64,000 nt of DNA from Pseudoips prasinana (GCA_951640165.1 OX621260.1:11240001-11304000), one strand, 5' to 3'. Positions 20,791 to 32,379 are shown, counted from the first letter of the stretch. Made by a program: numbers and translations. Notes: generated by a model from the sequence alone, not told the origin.

Positions 20791-21140
20791 TCCTGAAAAC
20801 TCTAAAAAGAGCGAACTTCTGAAACTCCTGTACTGACTTAACGTAAGATAAGCCATCTGTAATAGCAATAAGCTTTGTGAACATTATAGTAATATAAGGG
20901 TAATCTATACAAAATTGTAAATAGCTATAAGTTTGAATAGCGCCTAAATAGCAGCACCTGGCCCAAATCGGTCCTTAGGCCCATCTGTATAGATTCTTTA
21001 ATAATTAAAATAATTTTGTAGTAGATATTGTTCGCAACGAGAAAGTAAATTTTGAAAATCATAATTTCTTTTATGTTTATCTACTTTTTAAATACGGACA
21101 CTCCTAAAACGATATGTAGGTATCTATATTACTCATCCAG
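20791..21140. other. Sequence without recognised features
   Basis: No gene seen. Confidence 0.4.
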
Positions 21141-23208
21141 GTATTTAGACTATACATTTTAAGTAGCTTACTTGAATGTATAGGATAACACTTATGATAA
21201 ATGTTGTAACCAATAGTGAATTTCTCTTACGTCTCCAGTACAAGTTTTGACATAGGTTAGACTTGATTTTGATTTTAACCAGTACTTTCCAGAAAGATAT
21301 GAATGCCGCACACATAGAGAACACATGAATCGGGGTACTTCTAATAAAACTTCCTATAATTCGCATGTACTAGTTCTGGACCTTGTCTAATTTAGCAAGA
21401 TTTATTACACAAATGGTTTCATATAGGAAATCGATTAATCCAGACGACTACGTATAAGCGAGATATACAGTCTTCTTAGGTGACAAGGATGCATACTCCA
21501 TCCATGCTCGCTTAAAACCTTAAATACGTTTATAAATTTTAAAGTTCTTTCCCTAACTTCGTTAATGTTTATACCCCATTTTAAGTTACGATCTATCCAC
21601 ACAGACTATTGGTACACATTTCAATGGGATTCCATAAATTGATAGATCAACACTATCTGCCCTATAGTTAGTTTCAAAAATACAGACCTGGCTTTTATTT
21701 ACAGATATCTCTAAACCCAAATCTTATAAAAGTCTATTAAAAATATTTGCAAAACTCTAGCACAATCGGTAATAGATTGGCAAGTATAATATAAAACAAA
21801 ATCATCATATAAAAATATGATTTTCTATAGTCCCACGTATACCACTAGTCGCCACATTAAACAGTAGAGTAAAGAGCGGATCGCCCTGGGCTAACCCACG
21901 TCATGTCATTTTGGAAATATATCCATTTACAGTTTGAATCCTAAGATTGCATTCCTTTAAAAAAATCTATATATATTTGCATATTTTTATACCACCTCCT
22001 TTTAGTTTATGTAAAATTGTAATTAGCATATTTAGTTATATCCACATTATTAGAAGCATTATCTATGTCTATAAAACAGCTAATTGTGTGTAATCTTTCT
22101 AAAAATCCAGCCTGAATTCGTGAAACCAAACCACTTAGGTTTGGTTTGGTTTTGGTCCATAGAGCCCGTAGTTTTTCTAAAACCAACATTATTTGAAAAT
22201 ATTTAGTTTTTCTCGAGCCACCATTAAAGTCTCTTATTAATTATAGAATGAAAATTTTAACTTGAAAAAGAAACTAGTGCAATAGGTCTTAAAGATGAAC
22301 TAAGATTTGGATCTCTCCCCGGTTTTGGAATAGCAATAATATTAATATTACGCCATTCAGATGGCACAAAGCTCCACGTGAAAAAAAAAACTAAATAGGC
22401 TAAGCAACATTATTTTCCAATTATAAGAAAAATCATTGAGTAGGAAATACCATCGCATCCAGATGTATCCTTTGATTTAATACATTTATCTAGCCACTGC
22501 ATAGATTTTTGACTCAAGCTGTACATTGATAATAGAGAAAACAGGCTGCATGGGAGTAACCTAATCTGGCGTTAGATTTCTGAGAAGATTTTTGGCTCGT
22601 GTGCGATCTGCACAGCATGTAGGCATTTTGTTTCCTTTTATCCATTTCATTCTACGCCACATATCAGATGCTGAAGTTTTACAAATCTGTTGAAGAACAA
22701 AACCGGTACCAATCTTGAAGCTTTGCTTGTCGTATTAACTTCTGTGGTCATCAATACTATTCTTGTCTTGTAAAATTTCAAAATTATGAGAACCTGGATT
22801 TCTATGAAAATTGGACAGAGCTAGTCTTCTTTCAGCCACCGCTCCGTTCTTGATAACTTAGGATCACAATACGATTTTGGTGTGAATTTTGTATTTGGAT
22901 TTTGTGATATTATTTTTATTTTAAATCCATAGGCCTTACCCTAAACCTTAAGGCAACCTAGGCTTAACCTTTCAAAATGTGAACTTTTATTTCGGACAGA
23001 ACAGACCTACTCAGTACTATCCAAAATATTTACACAATTGCCCAGAGTTTAAAAATGTTAGACCAAATGATCCCTCCGCCTTCTTGGCCCCCGATTCTGG
23101 ACGAATCTTTCTCTTCATATATAGACGAACCAATACAAAACTTTAGTGATATTTCAGAAAGATTTAACAATATCAATACTCATTCGGCCTATACTATTAT
23201 TGACTATG

Positions 23209-23679
23209 TTATTCACGCACCACGATAGCCCCCCACCCACTATAAGAATCTGCCCTCTTTCGACGGAAAACATTATATCCATTTATTTTAAGGAGGCTAT
23301 CCGGCTCTAACCAAGTTTCTGATACTGTGGGTATAAGAATGTTATTGTTATTTAGTACTAACTTAGGTACTAACTTAGGTTTAATACTTTGGGCATTCCA
23401 TTGCATGATATTCATTCTAACAATTATAGACTTATCCATTGAAACTATTAATAAAAAAAATGTAACAACGAATAAATTGTACATACTCTTAAGTTTTGAG
23501 CCAAACTGAAAATTTTTCATAAAAAAACTAATTCTATCATGCGTGTTCTTACTTGTATGATCCTCGGTAGTATGTTTGAATGCCGTATCTATATAGTTAT
23601 TTTGTAACTCTTGTGCTTCATCGACGCAATTACCCCATTCGCCTTCACTACCTATCTGATATTTACACATATTCTTCAA
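23209..23679 (-). pseudogene. LINE endonuclease N-terminal fragment
   Basis: The last ~70 codons form the start of an AP-like endonuclease: MNIMQWNAQSIKPKL, then TVSETWLEPDSLLKI with the catalytic Glu, then NVFRRKRADSYSGW. It breaks off at about 23215, where sequence of the opposite orientation begins. The preceding ~85 codons, with a hydrophobic stretch, look like an inter-ORF spacer that happens to be open. Confidence 0.75.
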
Positions 23680-23731
23680 ACTGCTCTACCTTTTGCAATT
23701 GCTTTCTTCTTGCACGGAAGTGATTCCTTGG

Positions 23732-24450
23732 TTATGAAACCATTTGTTCCGATTGCTTCTCCTGAAAGTTTTCGATAACGCACTCAGGCGTGTTATCAAC
23801 TGCTGCTATTGGCTGCTGCGCTCTAATATTTGACGAAGACTTATATGTAGTAGGTCTGGTAGGGGATGCTTCAATATACATGGTTAGGGCCCTTTTATAG
23901 GTGCAAATAAACTCCGCCATAATTTCACGTAGCTTCAGTTCCTTTTTATACATTGGACATATTTTTGACATAGCCATATGATTACCTCGGCAATTCACGC
24001 ATTTGAACGTCGAACACAGTTAGCATGTTCATTGTTCATCGCCGCATTTTGGACATATATATTTACGTAACGGACAAGTCTTAGTGAATGTCCCCGCTTC
24101 CAACACTTAGAACATTGGGTCACTATGAAAATGAATGACTCTACCTTAACCCTCAACTTGTCTACATATACGTACGGTGGCAGTGAACTTCCTCTAAAAC
24201 ACAACCTGACAACTTCACTAGGAACCCATTCTTCTTTCTCTTTATTCCGACGGTTTAAACGTTTCACGGATAAAAGTTTCATTCGGCTTTGGCAAGTTAC
24301 ACTTTTCAGAATTTCCTCCTCACTTAACTCCAATTCTATATCCTTTATGTCGTATGAAAAGTCTACTTCGTAGTCTTTACTCAATTCCCATTTATTTTCA
24401 TTGATAAATTTTTCACATAAATATAATTTATTGAGACTCTAATCATCTGT
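23732..24450 (-). pseudogene. LINE gag-like ORF1 fragment with zinc knuckles
   Basis: Two frames (24384-23995 and 23998-23732) together show an ORF1 C terminus. A segment LNRRNKEKEEWVPSEVVRL leads into a first knuckle, QCSKCWKRGHSLR. Remnants of a second (NEHANCVRRS) and a third (MNCRGNHMAMSKICPMYKK) follow. Three closely spaced CCHC knuckles are typical for I/Jockey-type gag. The frameshift lies where the two frames meet, near 23995. Confidence 0.75.
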
Positions 24451-25185
24451 AAACTCCAAACCGACTTATACGGATTTATGTTCTTAAACGATTTTTTGTC
24501 GCCTACTTTGTTCAATTTCAATAAGGAAATTGCCCATTCTTCTATAGAGCTTCGTCCCTCTGTAAATAATTTTGTATGATTACCAAAATTGTAGGTAAAA
24601 GAGGAGTGATATCATGACATATAATAAAGTAAAAAATTTTGAAATATTTTGTGGGGTTTTCTTAATAATATAAATCAAAGTTCAGTTTTGAGGTTAGGTG
24701 TAGATGACCTACTCAAAAAATATTGGTAAATTGAAAGATGGGCTCTGCAACAATGTAAGAATAATATGAAATATGTCCCCTTTAACTAAATAGTTTTTTA
24801 CAGGTAAGATGATGCTAGAACTATCAAGCAATAACGATAATGACCCTCAATATGAAAGAGAAAAAATAAGCTTTGGCATGTTATTCTTTAATTGAACATT
24901 AACAACAGTAGAATTAAGCTAACTATAGCCTGACCTAACAACGAACGGCGGCGACACACTTAATTAAAACAAAAACAGTGGCAACAAACGATAAAAACAT
25001 CCGGAAACCATGCTTGTTTTTCACCAAGTAAACATGACAGCCAGATAGACATTGACAGTTCTTTTTTTTTACCGTTTGCGGGGACCGTTACGCATACTGT
25101 CAAGTGTCAGTTGCTCTTGTAAAACTCACTTTTTTTAATATCTATCTATTAATTAACGATATTAATACATTTAAATAATGAACAA
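24451..25185. other. AT-rich sequence without recognised features
   Basis: No gene or clear repeat; some A/T homopolymer runs. Confidence 0.4.
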
Positions 25186-25189
25186 CTTA

Positions 25190-25507
25190 ATATAATTAAT
25201 GATTAAACGAACTTACCTGTACGTGAAGTTCTATCATAATTATACGAGGGCTTCGTCCTCTTAGATTAGCATCAATATAACACTTGTAGTACCGCGCAGT
25301 ATTCGCCGCTTGCAACACTAAATTTGAGGTGACGTATAGAAATTTTGACGTTTACTTGACGTCTGTCTGTTCGCGCCACTTCATTAAGTTCAGAGTTATT
25401 ATAAGTATGGACATATTGACGTCTGTCTGTTCGCGCCACTTCATTAAGTTCAGAGTTATTATAAGTATGGACATATTCCACGATAGGGGTTTGACATGGG
25501 GGGGAGG
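25190..25507 (+). repeat. DIRS element 2, left ITR with a 60-bp internal duplication
   Basis: 25248-25390 is inverted with respect to 29655-29803. The first ~58 bases are a left extension copied, inverted, in the ICR. Within the ITR a unit starting ttgacgtctgtctgttcgcg occurs at 25356-25415 and again at 25416-25475, exactly 60 bp apart. The right ITR has a single copy. Confidence 0.85.
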
Positions 25508-25635
25508 GATGCTAATCTCTTCGGACGAAGCCCTCGTATAATTATGATAGAACTTCACGTACAGGTAAGTTCGTTTAATCATTAATTATACTCGGCTTCG
25601 TCCTCTTAGATTAGCATCAATATAACACTTGTAGA
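25508..25635. repeat. DIRS element 2, internal complementary region
   Basis: 25508-25589 is the reverse complement of the left end (25191-25273). 25585-25635 is the reverse complement of the right end (29754-29803). This is the same organisation as in DIRS element 1. Confidence 0.85.
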
Positions 25636-26079
25636 CTTTTAGAGATTTACATCGTGAAATATGGCTTGCATTCTTGCAAAAAAACAGAGGAGAAAGACTT
25701 TAAATGAGCTCTTTAATATAATGTGATGTGACCGTCCAATGGTCTGAAGTAGAACCAAAAGAAACCAAAAGAAGCCGTCCAACCAATCGAGGATGTGCGT
25801 GCCGGCGTCATCCGTGCCGGCACAGCGGATGTGGCGGCGTGGCGGGCGCTGTGTTCAATCCCAGGCAAATAACGCGTTACATTATGTAAAATAACAGTAT
25901 TCGAGCCACGCATAAGTTGATTGGTTGAGGATACCCAATTCGGGAGCTCTTTATAAAATCATTAATTTATATTCCCATTTGGGAATACGACCTTGAAATG
26001 TTATCTATAATGATTTTCGACAGTGTTTGTACTGTGTGAGCGGTCACTAGTGCGAGCAAGGCAAATATATTGAAATCTC

Positions 26080-26300
26080 CTCAAGAGACAGAGATTCATC
26101 AGGGTAAAGTTTTTCTAATAATTTAATACCAGAGTGACGTCCCAGGTAGTGTCATCCTTTGCGAGTGGAGATCCCCAATGGTATATACCTTTAAAAATCT
26201 CTTGATGCTCTCATCGAGTTCTACATGTTCCCCTATAACCTGGGCGAAGGCGGAACGACGGAAATTGAGCCCCTTCATTTTTATACAGTTTGACAAAAAC
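26080..26300 (-). pseudogene. DIRS tyrosine recombinase fragment
   Basis: On the minus strand, pieces in different frames read KMKGLNFRRSAFAQ, DESIKRFLKV, then TTWDVTLVLNY and EKLYPDESLSLEE. These match the usual N-terminal to middle part of DIRS recombinases (a TWDV block followed by a leucine-rich helix). No catalytic residues are preserved in what I can read. Its position next to the ICR is where the recombinase belongs. Confidence 0.6.
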
Positions 26301-26978
26301 ATCTTAATATTTGTGGGATACTAGCATTACGTTGTTGTGTATACAATATAAATATATTTTTTCCAAGTTTATCGAGAGATATACTAACATCAAGTCTAAC
26401 CCCGACGAAAGGATATTCCTTTTGGCTATTGCCGACTATATAATAATGTCGCCGCCAGGGTAACTTGCGAGGGCATATTGCGGATTCTGTAATGAGAGCA
26501 CTCAGCAGTGACTTAGTATAAAAAAGAGGCTATGGGAAGATACCAGGCTTTTAAGAGCAGATACCAAGGTTGTGTCGGCCAGACTGGCAAGACCATAATT
26601 CTTCTTTATTGTCTTCTAATATTTTCTTTAGTGTTTTAAGTACCATAGAAAATAAACGAAAGGAGTAGAAATAACATGACGAGCAATATATTGTAAATGC
26701 ATTGATTGCTTGCGAATTTGGGTCGCAATGCCAAGATCTTCAAGATATCTTTTGCATTTTGAATGATCCTACTAGCAACGAAATCAATATCTGGAGAGTG
26801 TGTTTTATTTAATCCGTCCATCGAATATTGGACGCAAACACATGAATGCTACGACGGTCGCACCACTGCCACCGGGTTTTGGTAACCTTTGTTAATTGTG
26901 GGTACTGGACACCACTCATGCGATTGATATAAGATATTGTTGTCGCATTATCGATTCGGAGTAAAAGCTGACAGTTGG

Positions 26979-27500
26979 TTAAATCTGGGGCGAAAATTTT
27001 AAAACCAAAAATGCTGCTAATATTTCTAAATAATTAGTATGCTGGGAGGATTCCTCAGTACTCCATAAACCACTTGCTCTGCTCTCACCACAAGCCACCC
27101 CCCACCCCGTTGTTGAGACATCTGAATTGATCTCCAGATCGATGCGGCTCACAGAGAGCCCACTCGTCCTATCCCACCAGTCCAAGACTGGAGATTGGCA
27201 TCGATATTGAAGCCGAGAAATTAACAATGTTTGTTCGGCGTGATGCAATTTATTATGCAATTAGAAGCTAGTCGTCAAGGTACACTTTGTATATCAGCCC
27301 GGCTGACCTCAAAACTTTAGTGACTGGTTTCATTACTTTGTGGACGCATAGGACACTATGCTGGCGCTGAAAGCGTTCCATTAAAAACGATAATTTTTGT
27401 AGTATACATGGAATTTATCTAGATATAAACATCTTTAAAATCGAGTTTAGTCATAAAACAGTCACGAGGAATAGGTTTCAGAGCTGTGTGAAGATCTTAT
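26979..27500 (-). pseudogene. DIRS RNase H and RT C-terminal fragment
   Basis: The frame 27260-26979 encodes LQYRCQSPVLDWWDR, then LEINSDVSTTGWGVACGE with the first catalytic Asp, GLWSTEESSQHTNYLEILAA with the second, and ends before the third. This is a DIRS/Ngaro-type RNase H start. Upstream on the minus strand (to ~27500) decayed RT C-terminal sequence is suggested by spacing, but no motif is certain. Most of this region is copied at 30154-31340. Confidence 0.75.
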
Positions 27501-28109
27501 AATTTAAAATATTGTCAGTTTATCAATATGTTAATAGTTTTTAAGTTTAGTATAAATCTCATTTTACCGTTCGGTTAAATATGTATTTAGCCCCAATTCA
27601 ATTCAAAATCTTAACCGAGCGAAGGTCCATTCTTGTCCAAATTATTTAGACAAACACGGATGCGGCTGAAAGCCTGAGAACCCACCAATAGAAATTAAAT
27701 TAGGTCTTTGATTGCGTCCACAAAGTGGAAGTTTTCTAAACTAGAACAAGTTCTAGGTGGTGAAGACAAAGCTGAACAACTGAACAACAAAGACCAATGG
27801 GTCTTTAGTGGTGAGTGACCATTGATCAACAAAATAAGCTAGTCTACCAGCATATTTTACCTCAGTTGTCAGCGGCGCCGCCGCCGAATTTGCGACGTCT
27901 TCCGGTGCGTCCTCCAGATTTTTGACAATGATGCGGGCATTGCAAACTTTTTGCTGGGGTCAGGTTTAGTGGCAGTAATAATTTTCAATACTGCTTCAAT
28001 AATTTTAGATTAATTTTTGCGGTTTTTAAACTATCAGGAAGTTTATCCCCAAAGAGAAAGTTATCGGCCTCGGCATTCTTCATGTCTTTTTTGATGGAAC
28101 TAATCACAT

Positions 28110-28376
28110 AGTTAATAAAAATTAAACATTATTTACACACGGCCATCTGATCACAAACTAAGCAAAGCTTGTACTACGGTAACCAGATAACTGATATACT
28201 ACTTTTCTTTTGTAAATGAAGTACATAACTACATACATACTTATATAGATAAATACACCCAGACTCAGGACAAACAGACACGTTCATGCACCAAAATATC
28301 CGTCCCGGATGGGAATCGAACCCACGACCTCCGGCGCAAAAAGCAAGCATTTGCCAAACACGCCAACAGGCTCGTC
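28110..28376 (-). mobile_element. tRNA-derived SINE family B (minus strand)
   Basis: It has the same blocks as 16866-17127, complete from the cacacggccatctgatc end to the head with gggaatcgaacccacgacc. It lies within DIRS element 2. Its first part (to 28269) is included in the copied segment at 30154-31340. Confidence 0.8.
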
Positions 28377-28427
28377 AATAGTTACGTCTAGTTAATTTAT
28401 ATACCACTATATTGACATTGCCTCGTT

Positions 28428-28620
28428 GGTCTAGCGGTAGCGTGTTCAACCGCAGATAATGAAGTCCTGGGTTCAAATCCCGGGTCGGGCCAAAACGTGA
28501 TTTTGGGATTTTTCGGCAGGGTTTTCGGCAGGGTGGGTGGTGTAAGTCCCAAACACGTAGAACCCAGTGGCGCGGCATTGTCGCGCGCATAACTTCGTTA
28601 TTTGAAAATGAATTAAAATC
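28428..28620 (+). mobile_element. tRNA-derived SINE family A
   Basis: The head 28428-28490 has an A box tggtctagcggt and a B box gggttcaaatcc, matching the head of the minus-strand SINE at 1500-1571. The body differs: it has a doubled ttttcggcagggt piece. The 5' and 3' ends of the tRNA-like part pair poorly, so it is not counted as a tRNA gene. Confidence 0.7.
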
Positions 28621-29322
28621 ATATCAGACTATATCATAGCGCGTGAGTTAAGAAACAGACCTATGAACTGTTCACAAAACTTATTATCGCTAGATAAGTA
28701 GGTAGATATTGCTCAATCGTCATACGATTGTTTTTGGTGAAGAAATAGCCCTGGTAGCTATCCACAGCGCCATAGTTTTGGTAAGAAACAGCCCTAATAG
28801 CTGTCCACAATACCATATTGCAATATCTATGAATAATTTAATTTGAAAATCAATTAAAATCATATCAGACTATATCATAGCGCGTGAGTTAAGAAACAGA
28901 CCTATGTACTGATCACAAAACTTATTATCGCTAGATAAGTAGGTAGATATTGCTCAATCGTCATACGATTGTTTTTGGTGAAGAAATAGCCCTGGTAGCT
29001 ATCCGCAACGCCATAGTTTTGGTAAGAAACAGCCCTAATAGCTGTCCACAATACCATATTGCAATATCTATGAATGATTTAATTTGAAAATCAATTAAAA
29101 TCATATCAGACTATATCATAGCGCGTGAGTTAAGAAGCAGACATATGTACTGTTCACAAAACGTATTATCGCTAGATAAGTAGGTAGATATTGCTCAATC
29201 GTCAAACGATTGTTTTTGGTGAAGAAATAGCCCTGGTAGCTATCCACAACGCCATAGTTTTGGTAAGAAACAGCCCTAATAGCTGTGCACAATAAGATAT
29301 TGCAATATCTATGAATGATTTT
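28600..29322. repeat. Tandem repeat, three copies of 241 bp
   Basis: The marker atatcagactatatcatagc recurs at 28621, 28862 and 29103. Each unit contains two related sub-blocks (agaaatagccctggtagcta and agaaacagccctaatagctg). The array lies between the SINE and the right ITR of DIRS element 2, where gag would be expected. Copies differ by only a few bases. Confidence 0.92.
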
Positions 29323-29639
29323 TTATAAAGCTAGTAATTGAGGGTAATTGTCACAAAAGTATGTGTAATTTTTCGTTACTAACCATATTTTCCGACAATG
29401 ATGCTTCACAACCTCCGACGACTCCGAAGAACTGGACAATACCCGCACCCTGCTGCGTTATACAGGTTTTTCACTTCTTTTCTGACGATGGAATTCGTCG
29501 ATCCCCTTCCATTTCTTCAGCTATTGTTCAGAATTTTTGTCAGTTACCTTTCTTTTTGACATATTGACTCAATTACTTCACTTAGTTAAACCATTTTAAC
29601 ACTGAATTTAACTATATTTAACGGAATACATGCAAAGCG

Positions 29640-29803
29640 GCAAAACACTAAAACGCGAATGAAGTGGCGCGAACAGACAGACGTCAAGTAAACGTCAAAA
29701 TTTCTATACGTCACCTCAAATTTAGTGTTGCAAGCGGCGAATACTGCGCGGTACTACAAGTGTTATATTGATGCTAATCTAAGAGGACGAAGCCGAGTAT
29801 AAT
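29640..29803 (-). repeat. DIRS element 2, right inverted terminal repeat
   Basis: Reverse complement of the left ITR, ending gccgagtataat at 29803. It is followed directly by the A segment of the A-B-A rearrangement. Confidence 0.85.
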
Positions 29804-30158
29804 GTAAGTTATTAAAATTACAAGACCTCTAGTTTGATATTTACTGAAAGTGATTAATGTGATCGTAATGATTTCAGTCTTTAACTGTCTTTGCAAATGT
29901 ACTCAAAATAAAAATTAGTCAAATAAATAACCAATAAACATGAAAACTTAAACCCCACAAAGTTTTTGTGCGTAACAAATAAATAATAATTATAAAAATA
30001 GGTTATGAATAATGGATTTTATTTCATGATCATACTCGGTTTAATTTAAGGGAGACAGAAATTGGCAATCACCTTTGGCGAATGCGAACGTCTTATGAAG
30101 TTTTTCTTTACATGATATTGTGACCGTAGCTTTATTTTCAATTAAATTAGGGTTCTCA
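29804..30158. repeat. Direct repeat A, copy 1 (355 bp)
   Basis: Appears identical to 31340-31694 over 355 bp by eye. It starts at the right end of DIRS element 2 with gtaagttattaaaattac and ends in ggttctca. It contains the 3' part of the small minus-strand frame seen in full at 31577-31771. Confidence 0.92.
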
Positions 30159-31340
30159 CCACAAGCCACCCCCCACCCCGTTGTTGAGACATCTGAATTG
30201 ATCTCCAGATCGATGCGGCTCACAGAGAGCCCACTCGTCCTATCCCACCAGTCCAAGACTGGAGATTGGCATCGATATTGAAGCCGAGAAATTAACAATG
30301 TTTGTTCGGCGTGATGCAATTTATTATGCAATTAGAAGCTAGTCGTCAAGGTACACTTTGTATATCAGCCCGGCTGACCTCAAAACTTTAGTGACTGGTT
30401 TCATTACTTTGTGGACGCATAGGACACTATGCTAGCGCTGAAAGCGTTCCATTAAAAACGATAATTTTTGTAGTATACATGGAATTTATCTAGATATAAA
30501 CATCTTTAAAATCGAGTTTAGTCATAAAACAGTCACGAGGAATAGGTTTCAGAGCTGTGTGAAGATCTTATAATTTAAAATATTGTCAGTTTATCAATAT
30601 GTTAATAGTTTTTAAGTTTAGTATAAATCTCATTTTACCGTTCGGTTAAATATGTATTTAGCCCCAATTCAATTCAAAATCTTAACCGAGCGAAGGTCCA
30701 TTCTTGTCCAAATTATTTAGACAAACACGGATGCGGCTGAAAGCCTGAGAATCCACCAATAGAAATTAAATTAGGTCTTTGATTGCGTCCACAAAGTGGA
30801 AGTTTTCTAAACTAGAACAAGTTCTAGGTGGTGAAGACAAAGCTGAACAACTGAACAACAAAGACCAATGGGTCTTTAGTGGTGAGTGACCATTGATCAA
30901 CAAAATAAGCTAGTCTACCAGCATATTTTACCTCAGTTGTCAGCGGCGCCGCCGCCGAATTTGCGACGTCTTCCGGTGCGTCCTCCAGATTTTTGACAAT
31001 GATGCGGGCATTGCAAACTTTTTGCTGGGGTCAGGTTTAGTGGCAGTAATAATTTTCAATACTGCTTCAATAATTTTAGATTAATTTTTGCGGTTTTTAA
31101 ACTATCAGGAAGTTTATCCCCAAAGAGAAAGTTATCGGCCTCGGCATTCTTCATGTCTTTTTTGATGGAACTAATCACATAGTTAATAAAAATTAAACAT
31201 TATTTACACACGGCCATCTGATCACAAACTAAGCAAAGCTTGTACTACGGTAACCAGATAACTGATATACTACTTTTCTTTTGTAAATGAAGTACATAAC
31301 TACATACATACTTATATAGATAAATACACCCAGACTCAGG
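30154..31340 (-). repeat. Copy of DIRS element 2 interior (segment B')
   Basis: A 1187-bp copy of 27083-28269 in the same orientation and of the same length; by eye I found only two substitutions (one near 30433, one near 30760). It contains the RNase H/RT relic and a truncated SINE. The joins are at tctca (left) and a single g (right). It is flanked by the two A copies. Confidence 0.92.
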
Positions 31341-31694
31341 TAAGTTATTAAAATTACAAGACCTCTAGTTTGATATTTACTGAAAGTGATTAATGTGATC
31401 GTAATGATTTCAGTCTTTAACTGTCTTTGCAAATGTACTCAAAATAAAAATTAGTCAAATAAATAACCAATAAACATGAAAACTTAAACCCCACAAAGTT
31501 TTTGTGCGTAACAAATAAATAATAATTATAAAAATAGGTTATGAATAATGGATTTTATTTCATGATCATACTCGGTTTAATTTAAGGGAGACAGAAATTG
31601 GCAATCACCTTTGGCGAATGCGAACGTCTTATGAAGTTTTTCTTTACATGATATTGTGACCGTAGCTTTATTTTCAATTAAATTAGGGTTCTCA
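31340..31694. repeat. Direct repeat A, copy 2 (355 bp)
   Basis: Second copy of 29804-30158. Sequence beyond 31694 (tgtgttattttttcttgg) continues a small open frame, which suggests this is the original context of A. Confidence 0.9.
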
Positions 31695-31771
31695 TGTGTT
31701 ATTTTTTCTTGGCAAATATTTTTGTAATAAATTTTCTGTTGTAATGTTGCGTGTTTCCTCCCAGCCTTCAT
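31577..31771 (-). CDS. Small open frame, 64 codons, unknown
   Basis: A minus-strand frame beginning MKAGRKHATLQQKIYYKN and ending KTFAFAKGDCQFLSPLN, with an AATAAA about 20 bases after the stop, as at the end of a real transcript. It has no recognisable domain. An in-frame stop precedes the Met, so it is either a short ORF or the last exon of something larger. Its last ~40 codons are duplicated at 30041-30158. It could be a transposon remnant or a host 3' exon. Confidence 0.3.
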   Translation of the reverse strand: MKAGRKHATLQQKIYYKNICQEKITHENPNLIENKATVTISCKEKLHKTFAFAKGDCQFLSPLN

Positions 31772-32045
31772 CAGACTTTTCTATCTCACCATCACTTTTT
31801 CCACTCTACTTCGTTCTGCTCAGTCTTCTATATATTGTGCAATACTCTGGTCATTCATGTTATTTACCTCTTCACATCGTATCTCTTTGCCGTTTGCATT
31901 TGGATTCATTAACCATAGATAATATTAAAATAAATTCGTCTCCGATTAAACGTAAACAAACAGAGTGGCCGCACACCTATCGTAGGTAGCGGACCACTGC
32001 GGTCGCGAGAACAATAGAATTCCGAGAACGATATTTATTTAATCA
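31772..32045. other. Sequence without recognised features
   Basis: No gene seen; the region around 31980-32010 is slightly GC-richer. Confidence 0.35.
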
Positions 32046-32366
32046 CTAGCTGTTCCCCGCGGTTTTACTCGCGTTAAACTTTATAAATCATCACAGCTCC
32101 TCCCTCGTAGGTGATAGCGTGATAATATGTAGCCTATATGTTGACCCGACCTCTTAGTAATATTCATGCAAAATTTGAAGTAAATCCATGTAGTACTTTT
32201 TGAGTTTAGCCCGGACATACATACAGACAAACAGACAAAGAGACAAAAATTCTAATAACTATATTTTTGACTTCGATATTGATTGTAGATCACGCCCCAA
32301 GTATCCTTTTAAAAAAATATTCAATGTACAGTTTTGACTTCCCTACGATTTTATTATATGTATAGA
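32046..32366 (-). mobile_element. Non-autonomous Helitron-like element, best-preserved copy
   Basis: On the minus strand it starts tctatacatataataaaatc at 32366. It ends with cgcgagtaaaaccgcgg (hairpin), then ggaacagCTAG, inserted between A/T bases. About 320 bp. Same family as 10298-10615 and 11812-12095. Confidence 0.8.
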
Positions 32367-32379
32367 TTAACTAACGAAC

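Larger units (their letters stand above)
21140..24450 (-). mobile_element. Decayed I/Jockey-type LINE (minus strand)
   Basis: In minus order: gag-like ORF1 with CCHC motifs (24450-23732), endonuclease start (23679-23215), then a patch in the opposite orientation (about 22900-23215). After this come linker sequence (22870-22560, with AERRLALSNFH and MWRRMKWIKGNK), RT pieces (22450-21890, VPSEWRN and DIDNASNNVD) and a final piece (21366-21145, RIIGSFIRSTPIHV). All frames are broken. The zinc-knuckle gag and the RT motifs suit the I or Jockey clade. Confidence 0.7.
25186..29803 (-). mobile_element. Second DIRS-type element, decayed (DIRS element 2)
   Basis: A different DIRS family on the minus strand, identified by architecture and relic domains. 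The left end (from about 25190) and right ITR (29640-29803) are inverted copies sharing cggcttcgtcctcttagatt. An ICR at 25508-25635 joins the reverse complements of both ends. Inside are recombinase remnants near 26080-26300, RNase H at 26979-27260 and RT decay to about 27500. Two SINEs and a 241-bp triple tandem repeat sit in the gag-side region. The ends share tataat, the likely recombination core. No intact ORF remains. Confidence 0.8.

Noticed and set aside
28428..28500. tRNA gene
   Set aside because: A and B boxes are good, but the acceptor-stem halves pair poorly, the body continues as a repeat and the same head occurs at 1500-1571; it is a SINE head.
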